From: Clostridiales bacterium
Lineage (GTDB): Bacteria > Bacillota > Clostridia > Oscillospirales > CAG-272
DNA: 51,140 bases
NCBI GenBank assembly: GCA_022800625.1
Contig: JAAWQR010000017.1
Location: forward strand, 1-51,140
Direction: 5' to 3'
Positions 1-7,447 of the stretch are shown here, piece by piece. The translations under genes and the position numbers were made by a program. The notes below the pieces were generated by a model. It saw nothing but the letters and a program-made list of their open reading frames with translations, had not been told where the DNA came from and ran no database searches. Within the stretch, counting starts at the first letter, position 1. Every line of letters starts with the position of its first letter.

Positions 1-24
1 TTTGCGGAGCATAGTAAGGGGGGT

Positions 25-129
25 GAGCTTCTAGGGGGCGGAGCCACCTCGAAGGTTTTCTTTGCGCAGCTTTCTTTTATAAAAGAAAGTGCGGAAAAGA
101 GTCTTCGCACGCTCCTACATTCAGCGTAG
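25..129. repeat. Dispersed palindromic intergenic repeat, copy 1
   Basis: A near-perfect palindrome centred on TTTTATAAAA (about 72-93, arms CTTTC/GAAAG) sits beside a stretch reading GGAGCCACCTCGAAGG. The reverse complement of the same composite block recurs at 50044-50138, with the same order of elements including the CCTACATT motif. No ORF is supported. The inverted, well-conserved second copy 50 kb away marks it as a dispersed element. Confidence 0.7.
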
Positions 130-207
130 AATATTTTGTTACAGAGTATTGAGAAAGCCTTTTGAAAAATCTTCCTGAAAAACGTGATTCCATACAGAGA
201 ATATGAA

Positions 208-244
208 GAGAGCCTGACAGTGAAACAAATTCACTGTCAGGCTC
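208..244. terminator. Hairpin downstream of the lysozyme gene
   Basis: AGCCTGACAGTGAA and TTCACTGTCAGGCT form a perfect 14-bp stem around a short loop, just beyond the stop codon of the minus-strand lysozyme gene. The uridine run after it on the minus strand is poor, so it may act as an RNA 3'-end stabiliser rather than a classic intrinsic terminator. Confidence 0.6.
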
Positions 245-269
245 CATACATTATTATAAAACTTCTCAG

Positions 270-1781
270 TTATACTACACCTGTGTATGCGGTAAATCTC
301 TGTACGATTGCCGCCATCTGCGCTCTTGTGGCAGGGGCGTTAGGATCAATTTTCAAAATTCCGAAATCATTGTTTCCGCGGATAAGCTCTGCCTCAAGCG
401 CCCAAGCCATCTCAATCTGTGCCCAATCGGGTACGTCAGAGGCGTCGGAAAAACCGCTGAAATCAGCAGCGCCGTCAGTACTTATACCGTATTTTTCCGC
501 AAAACGGTACATCATTGTTACAAGCTGTGCGCGCGTCAGAGACTCTTCGGGAGCGAATCTTCCCTCTCCCACTCCGTCAACAATTCCGTTTGAAGCCGCC
601 CATTTTACAGCGTCCGTATAGTATTGTCCGTCGGGAACATCAATAAAACTGATGTCAGGGGCAGTTTCTGATCCACCGTTTGCTGCTTCAAAATTATAGT
701 TCTGATACATTCTTTCAAGAACAGTTACAAACATTGCTCTGTTCATCGTTTCGGCAGGTGCAAAAATTCCGCCCGGCTTTCCTTTGAAAAGTCCTGCCTT
801 GAGAACAAAATCGATTCCCTCGTGATCCCAACTTACAGCCGACGGCATGTCGGAAAAAGCAAGTCCGGGGCAGGACGCGCCGAAATCACAAATTACACCG
901 CCTTGTGATTCATATATCAAATTAGCCTTTGTAGGATTATCGCTTACCGTAAAACTGCGGCGGTCAACAATATACTCTCCTGATGCGTTTGAAGCTGTGA
1001 TCGTATAATAGTAGTTTCCGCGTTCAAGCTTGTTCATTACTACAAATGCGTCGATCTGACCGATGTTTCCGGCAAGACCTGTTCTCGGGAGAGTTTTTCC
1101 TGTCAGAAGCTCGCCGCTTTCGGTGTAGACCCCCGCCGTTATCGTTTTAAGCTCCGAAGAATACGAAACAATAGCTCCGTACAGTGTCAGCGGTTCGCCG
1201 CATTTTATATTTTCGGGAACATTATAGTAGTATCCGTAGATCCCGGGGGTGTTCGATACGCTGCCTCCTGCATAATCGGGCCAGAATGTATTCATTGCGT
1301 AGAATATGCGCAGAGCATAAGATGTTTTCGTACATCTTTCAAACTCGTCAGCCCAAACTACAGCTGCGCGGCATGCGCCCTCTGTCGTATTCGGAATATT
1401 TTTCATAGCCCTGTATGCGCCGCGCTCGGTGTTGTTAAGCTCATATTTCAGCCATTCAAGCTGTCCTTCTACCCCGTTATAGTCATATCCGTTCTTTGCG
1501 CAGAAGCTTTTCAGAGCTTCAAATCTCGGTCCGTTCCACTGCATAAGACCGTGGCTCCACAAGCCGTTTGTGTCGTAATGACCTGCAGCAGGGTTGAAAC
1601 TGCATTCGACCATAATGTTTCCCATGATGCCGGCAGCTGCTGCAGGGCACAGATCAAGCTCTTTTGTTAGATAGTTGTATACGGTGCGCTGTATCTTTGT
1701 TTCAGCAGAATATGTAACTGTTGCCATAGCTGACAGCATTACCGCAAGCATAAGAAAGAGTGATATTATTTTCCTTTTCAT
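270..1781 (-). CDS. Secreted phage-tail-type lysozyme with C-terminal SLH domains
   Basis: This protein of about 503 aa starts with a signal peptide (MKRKIISLFLMLAVMLSA, cleavage near residue 26). A phage-tail-lysozyme-like domain follows at residues 30-170, recognisable by the GIMGNIMVECSFNPAA and GLWSHGLMQWNG segments. A middle beta-rich region comes next, then three SLH repeats from about residue 315 to the end; a repeat motif such as RAQLVTMMYRFAEKYG is typical. SLH domains bind secondary cell-wall polymers, so it probably acts as an autolysin or peptidoglycan hydrolase on the cell surface. The start is fixed by AAGGAGG just upstream of ATG at 1781; the longer frame to 1856 lacks such a site. 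It is transcribed alone. Confidence 0.85.
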   Translation of the reverse strand: MKRKIISLFLMLAVMLSAMATVTYSAETKIQRTVYNYLTKELDLCPAAAAGIMGNIMVECSFNPAAGHYDTNGLWSHGLMQWNGPRFEALKSFCAKNGYDYNGVEGQLEWLKYELNNTERGAYRAMKNIPNTTEGACRAAVVWADEFERCTKTSYALRIFYAMNTFWPDYAGGSVSNTPGIYGYYYNVPENIKCGEPLTLYGAIVSYSSELKTITAGVYTESGELLTGKTLPRTGLAGNIGQIDAFVVMNKLERGNYYYTITASNASGEYIVDRRSFTVSDNPTKANLIYESQGGVICDFGASCPGLAFSDMPSAVSWDHEGIDFVLKAGLFKGKPGGIFAPAETMNRAMFVTVLERMYQNYNFEAANGGSETAPDISFIDVPDGQYYTDAVKWAASNGIVDGVGEGRFAPEESLTRAQLVTMMYRFAEKYGISTDGAADFSGFSDASDVPDWAQIEMAWALEAELIRGNNDFGILKIDPNAPATRAQMAAIVQRFTAYTGVV

Positions 1782-1844
1782 TAAGTCCTCCTTAACTTCT
1801 CTTTGCCGTTTGTACGGCAATTCAAAAATGTGCTGTTCGTAATA

Positions 1845-1873
1845 ATGATACCACAAACTTCAGATTTTGTCCA
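1845..1873 (-). promoter_or_regulatory. Probable sigma-A promoter of the lysozyme gene
   Basis: On the minus strand, TGGACA and TATCAT are separated by 17 bp, about 65 bp upstream of the lysozyme start. A small hairpin (GCCGT/ACGGC) lies in the short leader. Confidence 0.5.
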
Positions 1874-2636
1874 CTGGAAAATTGTTAAAAAGCAGTTATG
1901 AGCGGTGTCTGTTTATTCATGATAAGTTATTTTTTACCTTGATCGGGCAAGCGTAATTCATTAGCTTTAATGAAATACGCTGCGGACGCATAAATTATAT
2001 ACAGTCGGCATAAAATATTATTACTGCGGAGCTGACCACGAGGGGCGACGCGGGTATTTCAGGGCGACTGCCATATCGGCAGTTTCCCTGAAATAATAAA
2101 AAGATTTGAGATTGGTTTTGTGAACGTCATGTAAAGGCGAAAACTGTTTATACATATGTCTTTTTGTTGTATTCAACGGACAAAACTACGGAAAATTCTA
2201 CATTTAGACAGGCATATAATATTTTCGGAAATACTTTTCGCAGAGTTTTACATCCACTTTTCAACATATTTACATGTTGAAAATACGGAAAACTTAATTT
2301 GAAACCCCTGATTTTGCTTGATTTGACGGACTTTTTCAACACACCTGTTGAAAAGTGGTGTTGAAAACTCCCATGTTTTCAAATGAATTTCGACGTAAAA
2401 GGCATAAATGCGACTTTTTTGTTGCATATGCCGTATATTATTTTATTACTAAACAATTAGTTTAAAACAGATGCAGTTATACCGCAAATATATGTACAGA
2501 CAGCTGAGGTACATCGTCTTTTGTCTTTTTTCGTTGTGTTTAACATAAAAAGCTCATAATTATTGTTGCTGTCGGGCACTTTTTGGCTCTTTCGGGAATC
2601 TGAATACATATACGAAGCAGTTGACATTAAATCTAA
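1874..2636. other. Gene-free stretch with hairpins and TGTTGAAAA repeats
   Basis: No convincing coding region is present; the small minus frame at 2148-2342 has no ribosome binding site. A composite hairpin lies at 2055-2095, with outer stem TATTTCAGGG/CCCTGAAATA enclosing CTGCC-ATATC-GGCAG. Between 2258 and 2367 the 9-mer TTTTCAACA or its complement TGTTGAAAA occurs five times, forming two hairpins (2258-2283 and 2333-2354) plus one extra half-site at 2359. This could be a decayed repeat, a binding-site cluster or a small structured RNA. Confidence 0.5.
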
Positions 2637-3008
2637 GGAGAAATCGATTTTGTAATCACTGAAAGTGCCGAAGCATATGATATAGAAATTCCCGAAATAA
2701 ACGCCGTTTATACGCATATGCTCGGTCATGACTGTCATTCGATCATTGCAGGCTCGTGCCATGCAGACGCTACGAATGCGGAGCTTCGGCGCTATATTGA
2801 AAAAGGATATGATTTGATCCTGACCTCACATTACACGCCTGAGGATTTGAAGGATGCGGAACTGAAGATAGATTATCTTGAAAATTTGAAAGCTATTGCA
2901 AAGAATTCCGCAGATACGGAGAGCTTTAAAGCAGAGGTGGAAAAGCAGTATCCGAAATACAGCGGAAAAAATTATCTTGACATGACCGCGGGATTATTCT
3001 TTAACTGA
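2637..3008 (+). pseudogene. C-terminal fragment of an MBL-fold metallohydrolase-like protein
   Basis: The frame is open from just after a stop at 2634 and reads IDFVITESAEAYDIEIPEIN, then VYTHMLGHDCHSIIAGSCHA, ending in LDMTAGLFFN. This resembles the C-terminal third of secreted MBL-fold hydrolases. The N-terminal part with the metal-binding HxHxDH motif is absent, and no start codon with a ribosome binding site exists in frame at the 5' edge. An internal ATG at 2718 would give only 96 aa. I read it as the truncated remains of a gene. The family assignment is tentative and the truncation is directly visible. Confidence 0.5.
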
Positions 3009-3036
3009 TAAATGAGTTGCAATATACGCATAAAAT

Positions 3037-3064
3037 AAAAGCCATGGTGTTATCCATGGCTTTT
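3037..3064. terminator. Bidirectional terminator between the fragment and secG
   Basis: AAAAGCCATGG and CCATGGCTTTT form a stem around TGTTAT, with A/T runs on both sides. It can end plus-strand transcription from the left and secG transcription from the right. Confidence 0.8.
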
Positions 3065-3086
3065 AATATATAGAGTTTTTTCAGGC

Positions 3087-3491
3087 TTACTCTGTAACAG
3101 CGGCTGTGTCGGCTGTTGTAACGTCAGGAGTGCCTGATGCGGTATCAGCAGTTGTTTCGGGTTCGCTTGTGTCAGCGGATGTGCCTGAAGCGTCAGGCTC
3201 TGCCGTGTCGGTTACAGCAGGAGTACCCGTAGCGGGAACTGTATCGGAGTTGCTGCGGTCTTTTCCGAACGCAATGCTGAAAACAAGAACCAGTATAACA
3301 AATATTACTGCAACAACTGAGGTTATAAGAGAAAGCTTTTTGTCTATTGTAGATGATTTTGACTTACCAAAATATGTTTCGGAAGCACCAGCGATAGTGC
3401 CCGAAAGATTGTGGTCTTTTCCATGCTGCATAAGAACAACCGCAACGAGAAAGATTGCGGCAATTATTAAAACTATACCGAAAAATGTCAT
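3087..3491 (-). CDS. secG: Preprotein translocase subunit SecG
   Basis: SecG is the small membrane subunit of the SecYEG channel. The 134-aa product has two membrane helices (MTFFGIVLIIAAIFLVAVVL and a second near residues 53-77) separated by the diagnostic LMQHGKDHNLSGTIAGASET segment. An unusual tail of about 50 residues rich in Thr, Ala, Asp and Ser follows; ordinary SecG proteins end soon after the second helix. The ATG at 3491 is preceded by AAAAGGGG at good spacing. The longer frame starts at a TTG overlapping that site, so it is not preferred. The gene is monocistronic, with its own promoter and terminator. Confidence 0.85.
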   Translation of the reverse strand: MTFFGIVLIIAAIFLVAVVLMQHGKDHNLSGTIAGASETYFGKSKSSTIDKKLSLITSVVAVIFVILVLVFSIAFGKDRSNSDTVPATGTPAVTDTAEPDASGTSADTSEPETTADTASGTPDVTTADTAAVTE

Positions 3492-3610
3492 AATATACCC
3501 CTTTTTCAACTTTATAAGTATTTTATTTTGTCATTGCTGTATAAGTGTGCGCGAAACGAAACATACGGAGACTTATCCGAAAAATTCAAAAGCGCAATCT
3601 AAGCGTTACT

Positions 3611-3639
3611 ATTGTATCATAAATAAAGGACAAATGCAA
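3611..3639 (-). promoter_or_regulatory. Probable secG promoter
   Basis: TTGCAT, a 17-bp spacer and TACAAT lie on the minus strand about 120 bp upstream of the secG ATG. Confidence 0.6.
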
Positions 3640-3747
3640 TAGCCTACAAGATAATTTTAACAAATTTAAAATATTGATTGGTGAAATTCGTTACGCATTC
3701 CGCTTTAAAGAGAATTTTTGTTAACTATACAAACGTAACGGGCTGAG

Positions 3748-4239
3748 CTATCTGTTATTAACATCTTCAGGATATAGGTCATGGCGAGACAATCTTTCCC
3801 ACGCCGCCTCTTCCCATTTTGTTCCTTTCATGCCGTAATTGCAGTACGGATCGATCGATATTCCTCCCCTCGGAAGAAATTTTCCCCATACTTCGATATA
3901 TGACGGCTCCATAAGGCGAATCAGATCATTCATTATAATATTTACGCAATCCTCATGAAAAGCGCCGTGATTTCTGAAGCTGAACAGATAAAGCTTTAGT
4001 GATTTGCTTTCCACCATAAGTTCGCGGGGAACATATGATATGTATATTGATGCAAAATCAGGCTGTCCCGTTATCGGACATAGACTTGTAAATTCGGGAC
4101 AATTAAATTTTACGAAGTAATCCCGTTCAGGGTGTTTATTTTTAAATGTTTCCAGAACCTCGGGTGCATAATCGGACGGATATCTGGTATTCCCGTTTCC
4201 GAGCAGAGTGATGCCGTTTTTATTTTTTTCGATTTTCAT
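3748..4239 (-). CDS. queF: NADPH-dependent preQ0 reductase QueF
   Basis: QueF reduces the nitrile of 7-cyano-7-deazaguanine (preQ0) to the aminomethyl group of preQ1, the last free-base step of queuosine synthesis. The 163-aa length fits the short unimodular class. The segment [19 protein letters not shown] carries the catalytic cysteine (C54) and aspartate (D61), and ESKSLK is the QueF NADPH-binding motif (residues 77-82). It is the last gene of the que operon, 58 bp after queC, with AAAGGA upstream of the ATG. Confidence 0.95.
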   Translation of the reverse strand: MKIEKNKNGITLLGNGNTRYPSDYAPEVLETFKNKHPERDYFVKFNCPEFTSLCPITGQPDFASIYISYVPRELMVESKSLKLYLFSFRNHGAFHEDCVNIIMNDLIRLMEPSYIEVWGKFLPRGGISIDPYCNYGMKGTKWEEAAWERLSRHDLYPEDVNNR

Positions 4240-4297
4240 TTCATTTTCCTTTCACATAAATAATCATATTGCTGAACAAAAAATTTTGCTGTATCGT

Positions 4298-4978
4298 TTA
4301 AAACAGTGCGGGATCAGAAATTCCGCATGCCGCAAAAGCCGCCGCTCTGTCTCTGCATGTGCCGCAGACTCCGCATGGTACATCTCCGCCCTCGTAGCAG
4401 CTCCAAGTTAACTCATACGGTACGCCCAATTCAAGCCCTCGCTTTACGACCTGCGCCTTGTTCATGTTTACAAACGGAGCTTCAAGGCAGATTTGTTCAC
4501 CGCTTCCGATTAAAACAGCCTCGCTCATTGCTTTGTTAAACTTATCGCTGCAGTCTGGATATGCGTTTCCCGCCGCATCGTCGCTGTGCGCTCCGTAATA
4601 GATAACTTTACAATTATTTGAAAGAGCGATACTTGCGGCAGATGCGATAAAAAGTCCGTTTCGGAACGGAACGTATGTCGAAACAGGTTTTCCGCGGGTT
4701 TGAGATATCTGCTCGGCATAGCTTTCTTTCGGTATCTCTTTATCTGAGCTTGCAAGCAGAGAGCAGTTCGAATCTGCAAATATTAGTGATAAATCGAGCG
4801 TTTTAAATGGAACTCCGTAATATTCCGCAATCTTTTTTGCCGCTTTTATTTCGCGGTCATGTGTCTGACCATAGAATACGGAAAGCGCGAGTACTTCCGA
4901 TGAGCTGTACTTTGCAATGGCTTCGGCAAGACATGTTGTGCTGTCTACGCCGCCGCTGGATAAAACTAATGCTTTCAT
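4298..4978 (-). CDS. queC: 7-cyano-7-deazaguanine synthase QueC
   Basis: QueC converts 7-carboxy-7-deazaguanine to preQ0 using ATP and ammonia. The product is 226 aa. The PP-loop SSGGVDST is at residues 7-14, and the C-terminal zinc site SCYEGGDVPCGVCGTCRDR has four cysteines. The true start is ATG 4978 behind AAAGGT. The reading frame happens to stay open upstream to 5437 because the three upstream repeats are 141 bp (47 codons) long, but that extension is repeat sequence, not QueC. The gene is separated from folE by these repeats, which may uncouple expression. Confidence 0.95.
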   Translation of the reverse strand: MKALVLSSGGVDSTTCLAEAIAKYSSSEVLALSVFYGQTHDREIKAAKKIAEYYGVPFKTLDLSLIFADSNCSLLASSDKEIPKESYAEQISQTRGKPVSTYVPFRNGLFIASAASIALSNNCKVIYYGAHSDDAAGNAYPDCSDKFNKAMSEAVLIGSGEQICLEAPFVNMNKAQVVKRGLELGVPYELTWSCYEGGDVPCGVCGTCRDRAAAFAACGISDPALF

Positions 4979-5009
4979 AAATATTTTACCTTTCTTAATG
5001 GGGGAGGAC

Positions 5010-5432
5010 GCTTCTTTCTTTGAAAAGCCACTTTCTTCGAAAGTAAGAAGCAAAGAAACTTTAAGAAGACATGTAATAGAAGGGAGCACAGCCAAAATGT
5101 ATGAGCAAAGCTGAAAATTTCTTAACGGCTGAGCAGTGACTGTGAGGTGCGCTTCTTTCTTTGAAAAGCCACTTTCTTCGAAAGTAAGAAGCAAATAAAC
5201 TTTAAGAAGACATGTAATAGAAGGGGGCACAGCCAAAATGTATGAGCAAAGCTGAAAATTTCTTAACGGCTGAGCAGTGACTGTGAGGTGCGCTTCTTTC
5301 TTTGAAAAGCCACTTTCTTCGAAAGAAAGAAGCAAAGAAACTTTAAGAAGACATGTAATAGAAGGGGCATAGACATTATGTATGAGCAAGTCTGAAACTT
5401 CCTTAACGGATGCGCGCTGATTTAAAAATATC
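5010..5432. repeat. Three tandem 141-bp repeats inside the que operon
   Basis: Copies begin at 5010, 5151 and 5292, an exact 141-bp period. Copies 1 and 2 are nearly identical; copy 3 diverges towards its end. Each unit opens with a palindrome (GCTTCTTTCTTTG... AAGAAGC, loop including AAAAGCCA). Next comes CAAAGAAACTTTAAGAAG and then ACATGTAATAGAAGG. Another copy of the first 75 bp lies at 35899 and an inverted one at 20028. The units would be transcribed as three hairpins between folE and queC. Confidence 0.85.
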
Positions 5433-5444
5433 TTCATAAAGCTT

Positions 5445-5505
5445 TAAGGGGGTACGGGGGAATTTTTCTCGAAAAATCCCCCGTCTCGTTCCCTCTCGTT
5501 TTCTC
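5445..5505. terminator. Palindrome downstream of folE
   Basis: GGGGGAATTTTTC and GAAAAATCCCCC form a strong stem with an A/T-rich apex immediately after folE on the minus strand. It resembles other palindromes in this window. It could terminate or attenuate queDE-folE transcription before queC. Confidence 0.5.
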
Positions 5506-5518
5506 TCCGTCGTTTTCC

Positions 5519-6079
5519 CTACATTTCCGGCCTTAGCTTTCTGTCTTCGTCGAAAGCTCCGCGCCATGTCTCGGTTATGGTACGGGCAGGAATGTTTCTG
5601 ATTCCTCGTGCGGTCATGCAGCTGTGAGACGCGCAAATCTTAACACCGACGTCGGGTGAACCTGAAGCTTCTGCTATAATATCGGCTATGTCCTCACCAA
5701 GCCGTTCCTGAAGCTGGAGCCTCTTTGCTGCCATATCGCAAATTCTTGCAATTTTGCTCAGTCCTAACACGCGTCCGTGCGGAATATATGCCACGCTGAC
5801 ATTCATATCGTACATCAGTGCCATGTGGTGCTCGCAATATGAGAAAATCTGTATATCCTTCATTACAACGGCACTTTCAGAGCAGCCGTTGTCCGTGACT
5901 TCAAATGTCTTTCCGAACATTTCGGCAATCTCATGATTAGAATAGCTTATTCCTTCAAAGACTTCTTCATACATTTTAGCAACGCGTGACGGAGTTTCAC
6001 GAAGTCCTTCGCGGTCGGGATCTTCTCCGATAGCTTTAAGAATTCCGCGCACATGATATTCTATCGCTTTTTTATCCAT
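5519..6079 (-). CDS. folE: GTP cyclohydrolase I FolE
   Basis: FolE opens GTP to form 7,8-dihydroneopterin triphosphate, the first step of both folate and queuosine synthesis; here the operon context points to queuosine. The 186-aa protein has the zinc ligands of the type I family: C82 and H85 in YCEHH, and C154 in [10 protein letters not shown]. The [10 protein letters not shown] motif is also present. It lies 24 bp downstream of queE, with AAAGGA before ATG. Confidence 0.95.
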   Translation of the reverse strand: MDKKAIEYHVRGILKAIGEDPDREGLRETPSRVAKMYEEVFEGISYSNHEIAEMFGKTFEVTDNGCSESAVVMKDIQIFSYCEHHMALMYDMNVSVAYIPHGRVLGLSKIARICDMAAKRLQLQERLGEDIADIIAEASGSPDVGVKICASHSCMTARGIRNIPARTITETWRGAFDEDRKLRPEM

Positions 6080-6103
6080 ATCATCGTTTCCTTTCTTTAA
6101 AAT

Positions 6104-6772
6104 TTATACTCCGCGAGCCGCAGGATCCCAAATGTATTTGTGAAGCTGAAGCTGAAGTCTTACGCCGTTCAAGCTGTGTTCTTTCATAAATGAAACAATT
6201 CTGTCGGGATTTATTTTGCCGAACACGGGACTGAAATAAACGTGGCAGCGGCGATTAAGGGAAAAATCGCGGATGATCTCCGCCGCGCGGTACAGATCGC
6301 GAGTGTCGCCGACAACAAACTTGACTGTGTCGCTTTTTTCAAGCAGAGAAAAATTATCTTTCAGCATAAATTCTTCCATTCCGCTGAATGGCAGTTTATA
6401 ATCCATTGTGAGCGCAGGTTTTACGCTCAGCGATTTGATCTCAGAGAGCGAAATACTGCCGTTGGTCTCGATTTCGACTTCATGCCCTCTATGGCAGAGT
6501 TTTTTGATAAGTTTTCCTATATTTTTCTGAAGCAGCGGTTCGCCGCCCGTCAGCGTTACATTACAGATTCCCGTGCTGTCGGCATAGTCGGCAATTTCTG
6601 TTTCGCTCATCTCTTCAAATAATACGCCGTTTTCATTTGCCCAACGCGTATCGCAAAAGCTGCAATTCAGGTTACAGGTGCAGAATCTGATAAATATTGC
6701 AAGCTCTCCTGCTTTTGTTCCTTCCCCGTTTATGCTTACAAATTTCTCGGCAACTTTAAACTTATGCTCCAC
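6104..6772 (-). CDS. queE: 7-carboxy-7-deazaguanine synthase QueE (radical SAM)
   Basis: QueE uses a radical SAM reaction to contract the pterin ring of 6-carboxytetrahydropterin to 7-carboxy-7-deazaguanine. The 222-aa product shows FVSINGEGTKAG at the N-terminus and the CX3CX2C cluster motif (C33, C37, C40 in CNLNCSFCDT). TGGEPLL is the SAM-binding GGE motif. The start is GTG at 6772; its AGGAGG site lies inside the last codons of queD, indicating tight coupling. Confidence 0.95.
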   Translation of the reverse strand: MEHKFKVAEKFVSINGEGTKAGELAIFIRFCTCNLNCSFCDTRWANENGVLFEEMSETEIADYADSTGICNVTLTGGEPLLQKNIGKLIKKLCHRGHEVEIETNGSISLSEIKSLSVKPALTMDYKLPFSGMEEFMLKDNFSLLEKSDTVKFVVGDTRDLYRAAEIIRDFSLNRRCHVYFSPVFGKINPDRIVSFMKEHSLNGVRLQLQLHKYIWDPAARGV

Positions 6773-6778
6773 AGTAGT

Positions 6779-7201
6779 TTATCCCTCCTCATATACCGCA
6801 CAGTTATCGGGCGTTTCCCACACTGTTACACTTTTAACGGGTAGTCCCGCCGAACTAAGCTTTTCCGAAAAGCTCCGCGCAAAGTTTTCGGCAGTCGGGC
6901 GAAACGGTACGGAAATGAGGTGAAAGTTTTCATCTTTCAGCGCTGCTATCGTATTCTGTTTCAGCGTTCCTTCCTCATATATGAGAGCATGGTCAAATTC
7001 ATCGGCAAGAGTTCGCACTGCTCTTTTAAGATCGCTGAAATCGATCAGCATACCGCGGCAATTTCCGCTATCTCTCAGTTTTTCCGAGGCTACCGTTACT
7101 TCAATAGTCCATCTGTGTCCGTGAATATTTGCGCACTTTCCGTCATAGCTGTGAAGAAAGTGCGCGCTGTCAAAAGATGCTGATGTTTTTAAAAAGTACA
7201 T
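6779..7201 (-). CDS. queD: 6-carboxytetrahydropterin synthase QueD
   Basis: QueD converts dihydroneopterin triphosphate to 6-carboxy-5,6,7,8-tetrahydropterin. The 140-aa protein has zinc-binding histidines H14, H27 and H29 (SAHFLHSYDGKCANIHGHRW), the catalytic cysteine C23, and FDHALIYEE in the C-terminal half. It is the first gene of the operon, behind the riboswitch and terminator. AGAAAGGA lies before the ATG. Confidence 0.95.
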   Translation of the reverse strand: MYFLKTSASFDSAHFLHSYDGKCANIHGHRWTIEVTVASEKLRDSGNCRGMLIDFSDLKRAVRTLADEFDHALIYEEGTLKQNTIAALKDENFHLISVPFRPTAENFARSFSEKLSSAGLPVKSVTVWETPDNCAVYEEG

Positions 7202-7263
7202 TTTTGTTTTTCCTTTCTGTTATTGCGACGCGGCAGTCCTATTACTTCAACCATTTATATAAC

Positions 7264-7293
7264 AAAAAATGCAGCCGACAAAACCGACTGCAT
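7264..7293 (-). terminator. Regulatory terminator in the queD leader
   Basis: On the minus strand, ATGCAGTCG pairs with CGGCTGCAT around a short loop and is followed by TTTTTTG. It lies between the aptamer and queD, about 65 nt before the coding region. This is the placement expected of a riboswitch-controlled terminator. Confidence 0.8.
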
Positions 7294-7334
7294 CGAAAAA
7301 GAGTATTATTCTGCTAAAAAGACGCAAAATTAAA

Positions 7335-7380
7335 TGCCCTGGTTTTGTTTTTCGACAGGATGGCGCAAACGAACTGTCGT
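7335..7380 (-). ncRNA. Probable preQ1-I riboswitch aptamer
   Basis: On the minus strand a 6-bp stem CGACAG/CTGTCG encloses a loop beginning TTCGTTTGCGCC. It is followed by an A-rich tail, AAAAACAAAACCAGGGC. The order is that of the preQ1-I H-type pseudoknot: P1, loop with GTTC, then an A-rich strand ending in GG that pairs back to the loop (GCC with GGC). The tail closely resembles known clostridial preQ1-I aptamers. Its position between a consensus promoter and a terminator upstream of preQ1 synthesis genes supports feedback control by preQ1. The class assignment rests on recalled consensus. Confidence 0.72.
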
Positions 7381-7398
7381 TTTTATTTAACTGCGCTC

Positions 7399-7427
7399 AT
7401 TATAGCACGATGTATCATAGTTGTCAA
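7399..7427 (-). promoter_or_regulatory. Consensus sigma-A promoter of the que operon
   Basis: A perfect TTGACA (7427-7422) and a perfect TATAAT (7404-7399) are separated by 17 bp on the minus strand. The predicted transcript starts near 7392 and runs straight into the aptamer. Confidence 0.9.
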
Positions 7428-7447
7428 GTATATATAACAATTTATTT

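Noticed and set aside
2148..2342. 64-aa minus frame in the hairpin region
   Set aside because: No ribosome binding site; it spans the TGTTGAAAA hairpins and shows no protein-like pattern.
5010..5432. CRISPR array
   Set aside because: The units are 141-bp tandem copies with no short repeat-spacer alternation and no cas genes nearby.
4979..5437. N-terminal extension of QueC to 379 aa with repeated LLKVSLLLSFEESGFSKKEA segments
   Set aside because: It is simply the translation of the three 141-bp repeats; QueC aligns from ATG 4978, which has its own ribosome binding site, and the same peptide appears wherever the repeat occurs (for example minus strand 35700-35984).
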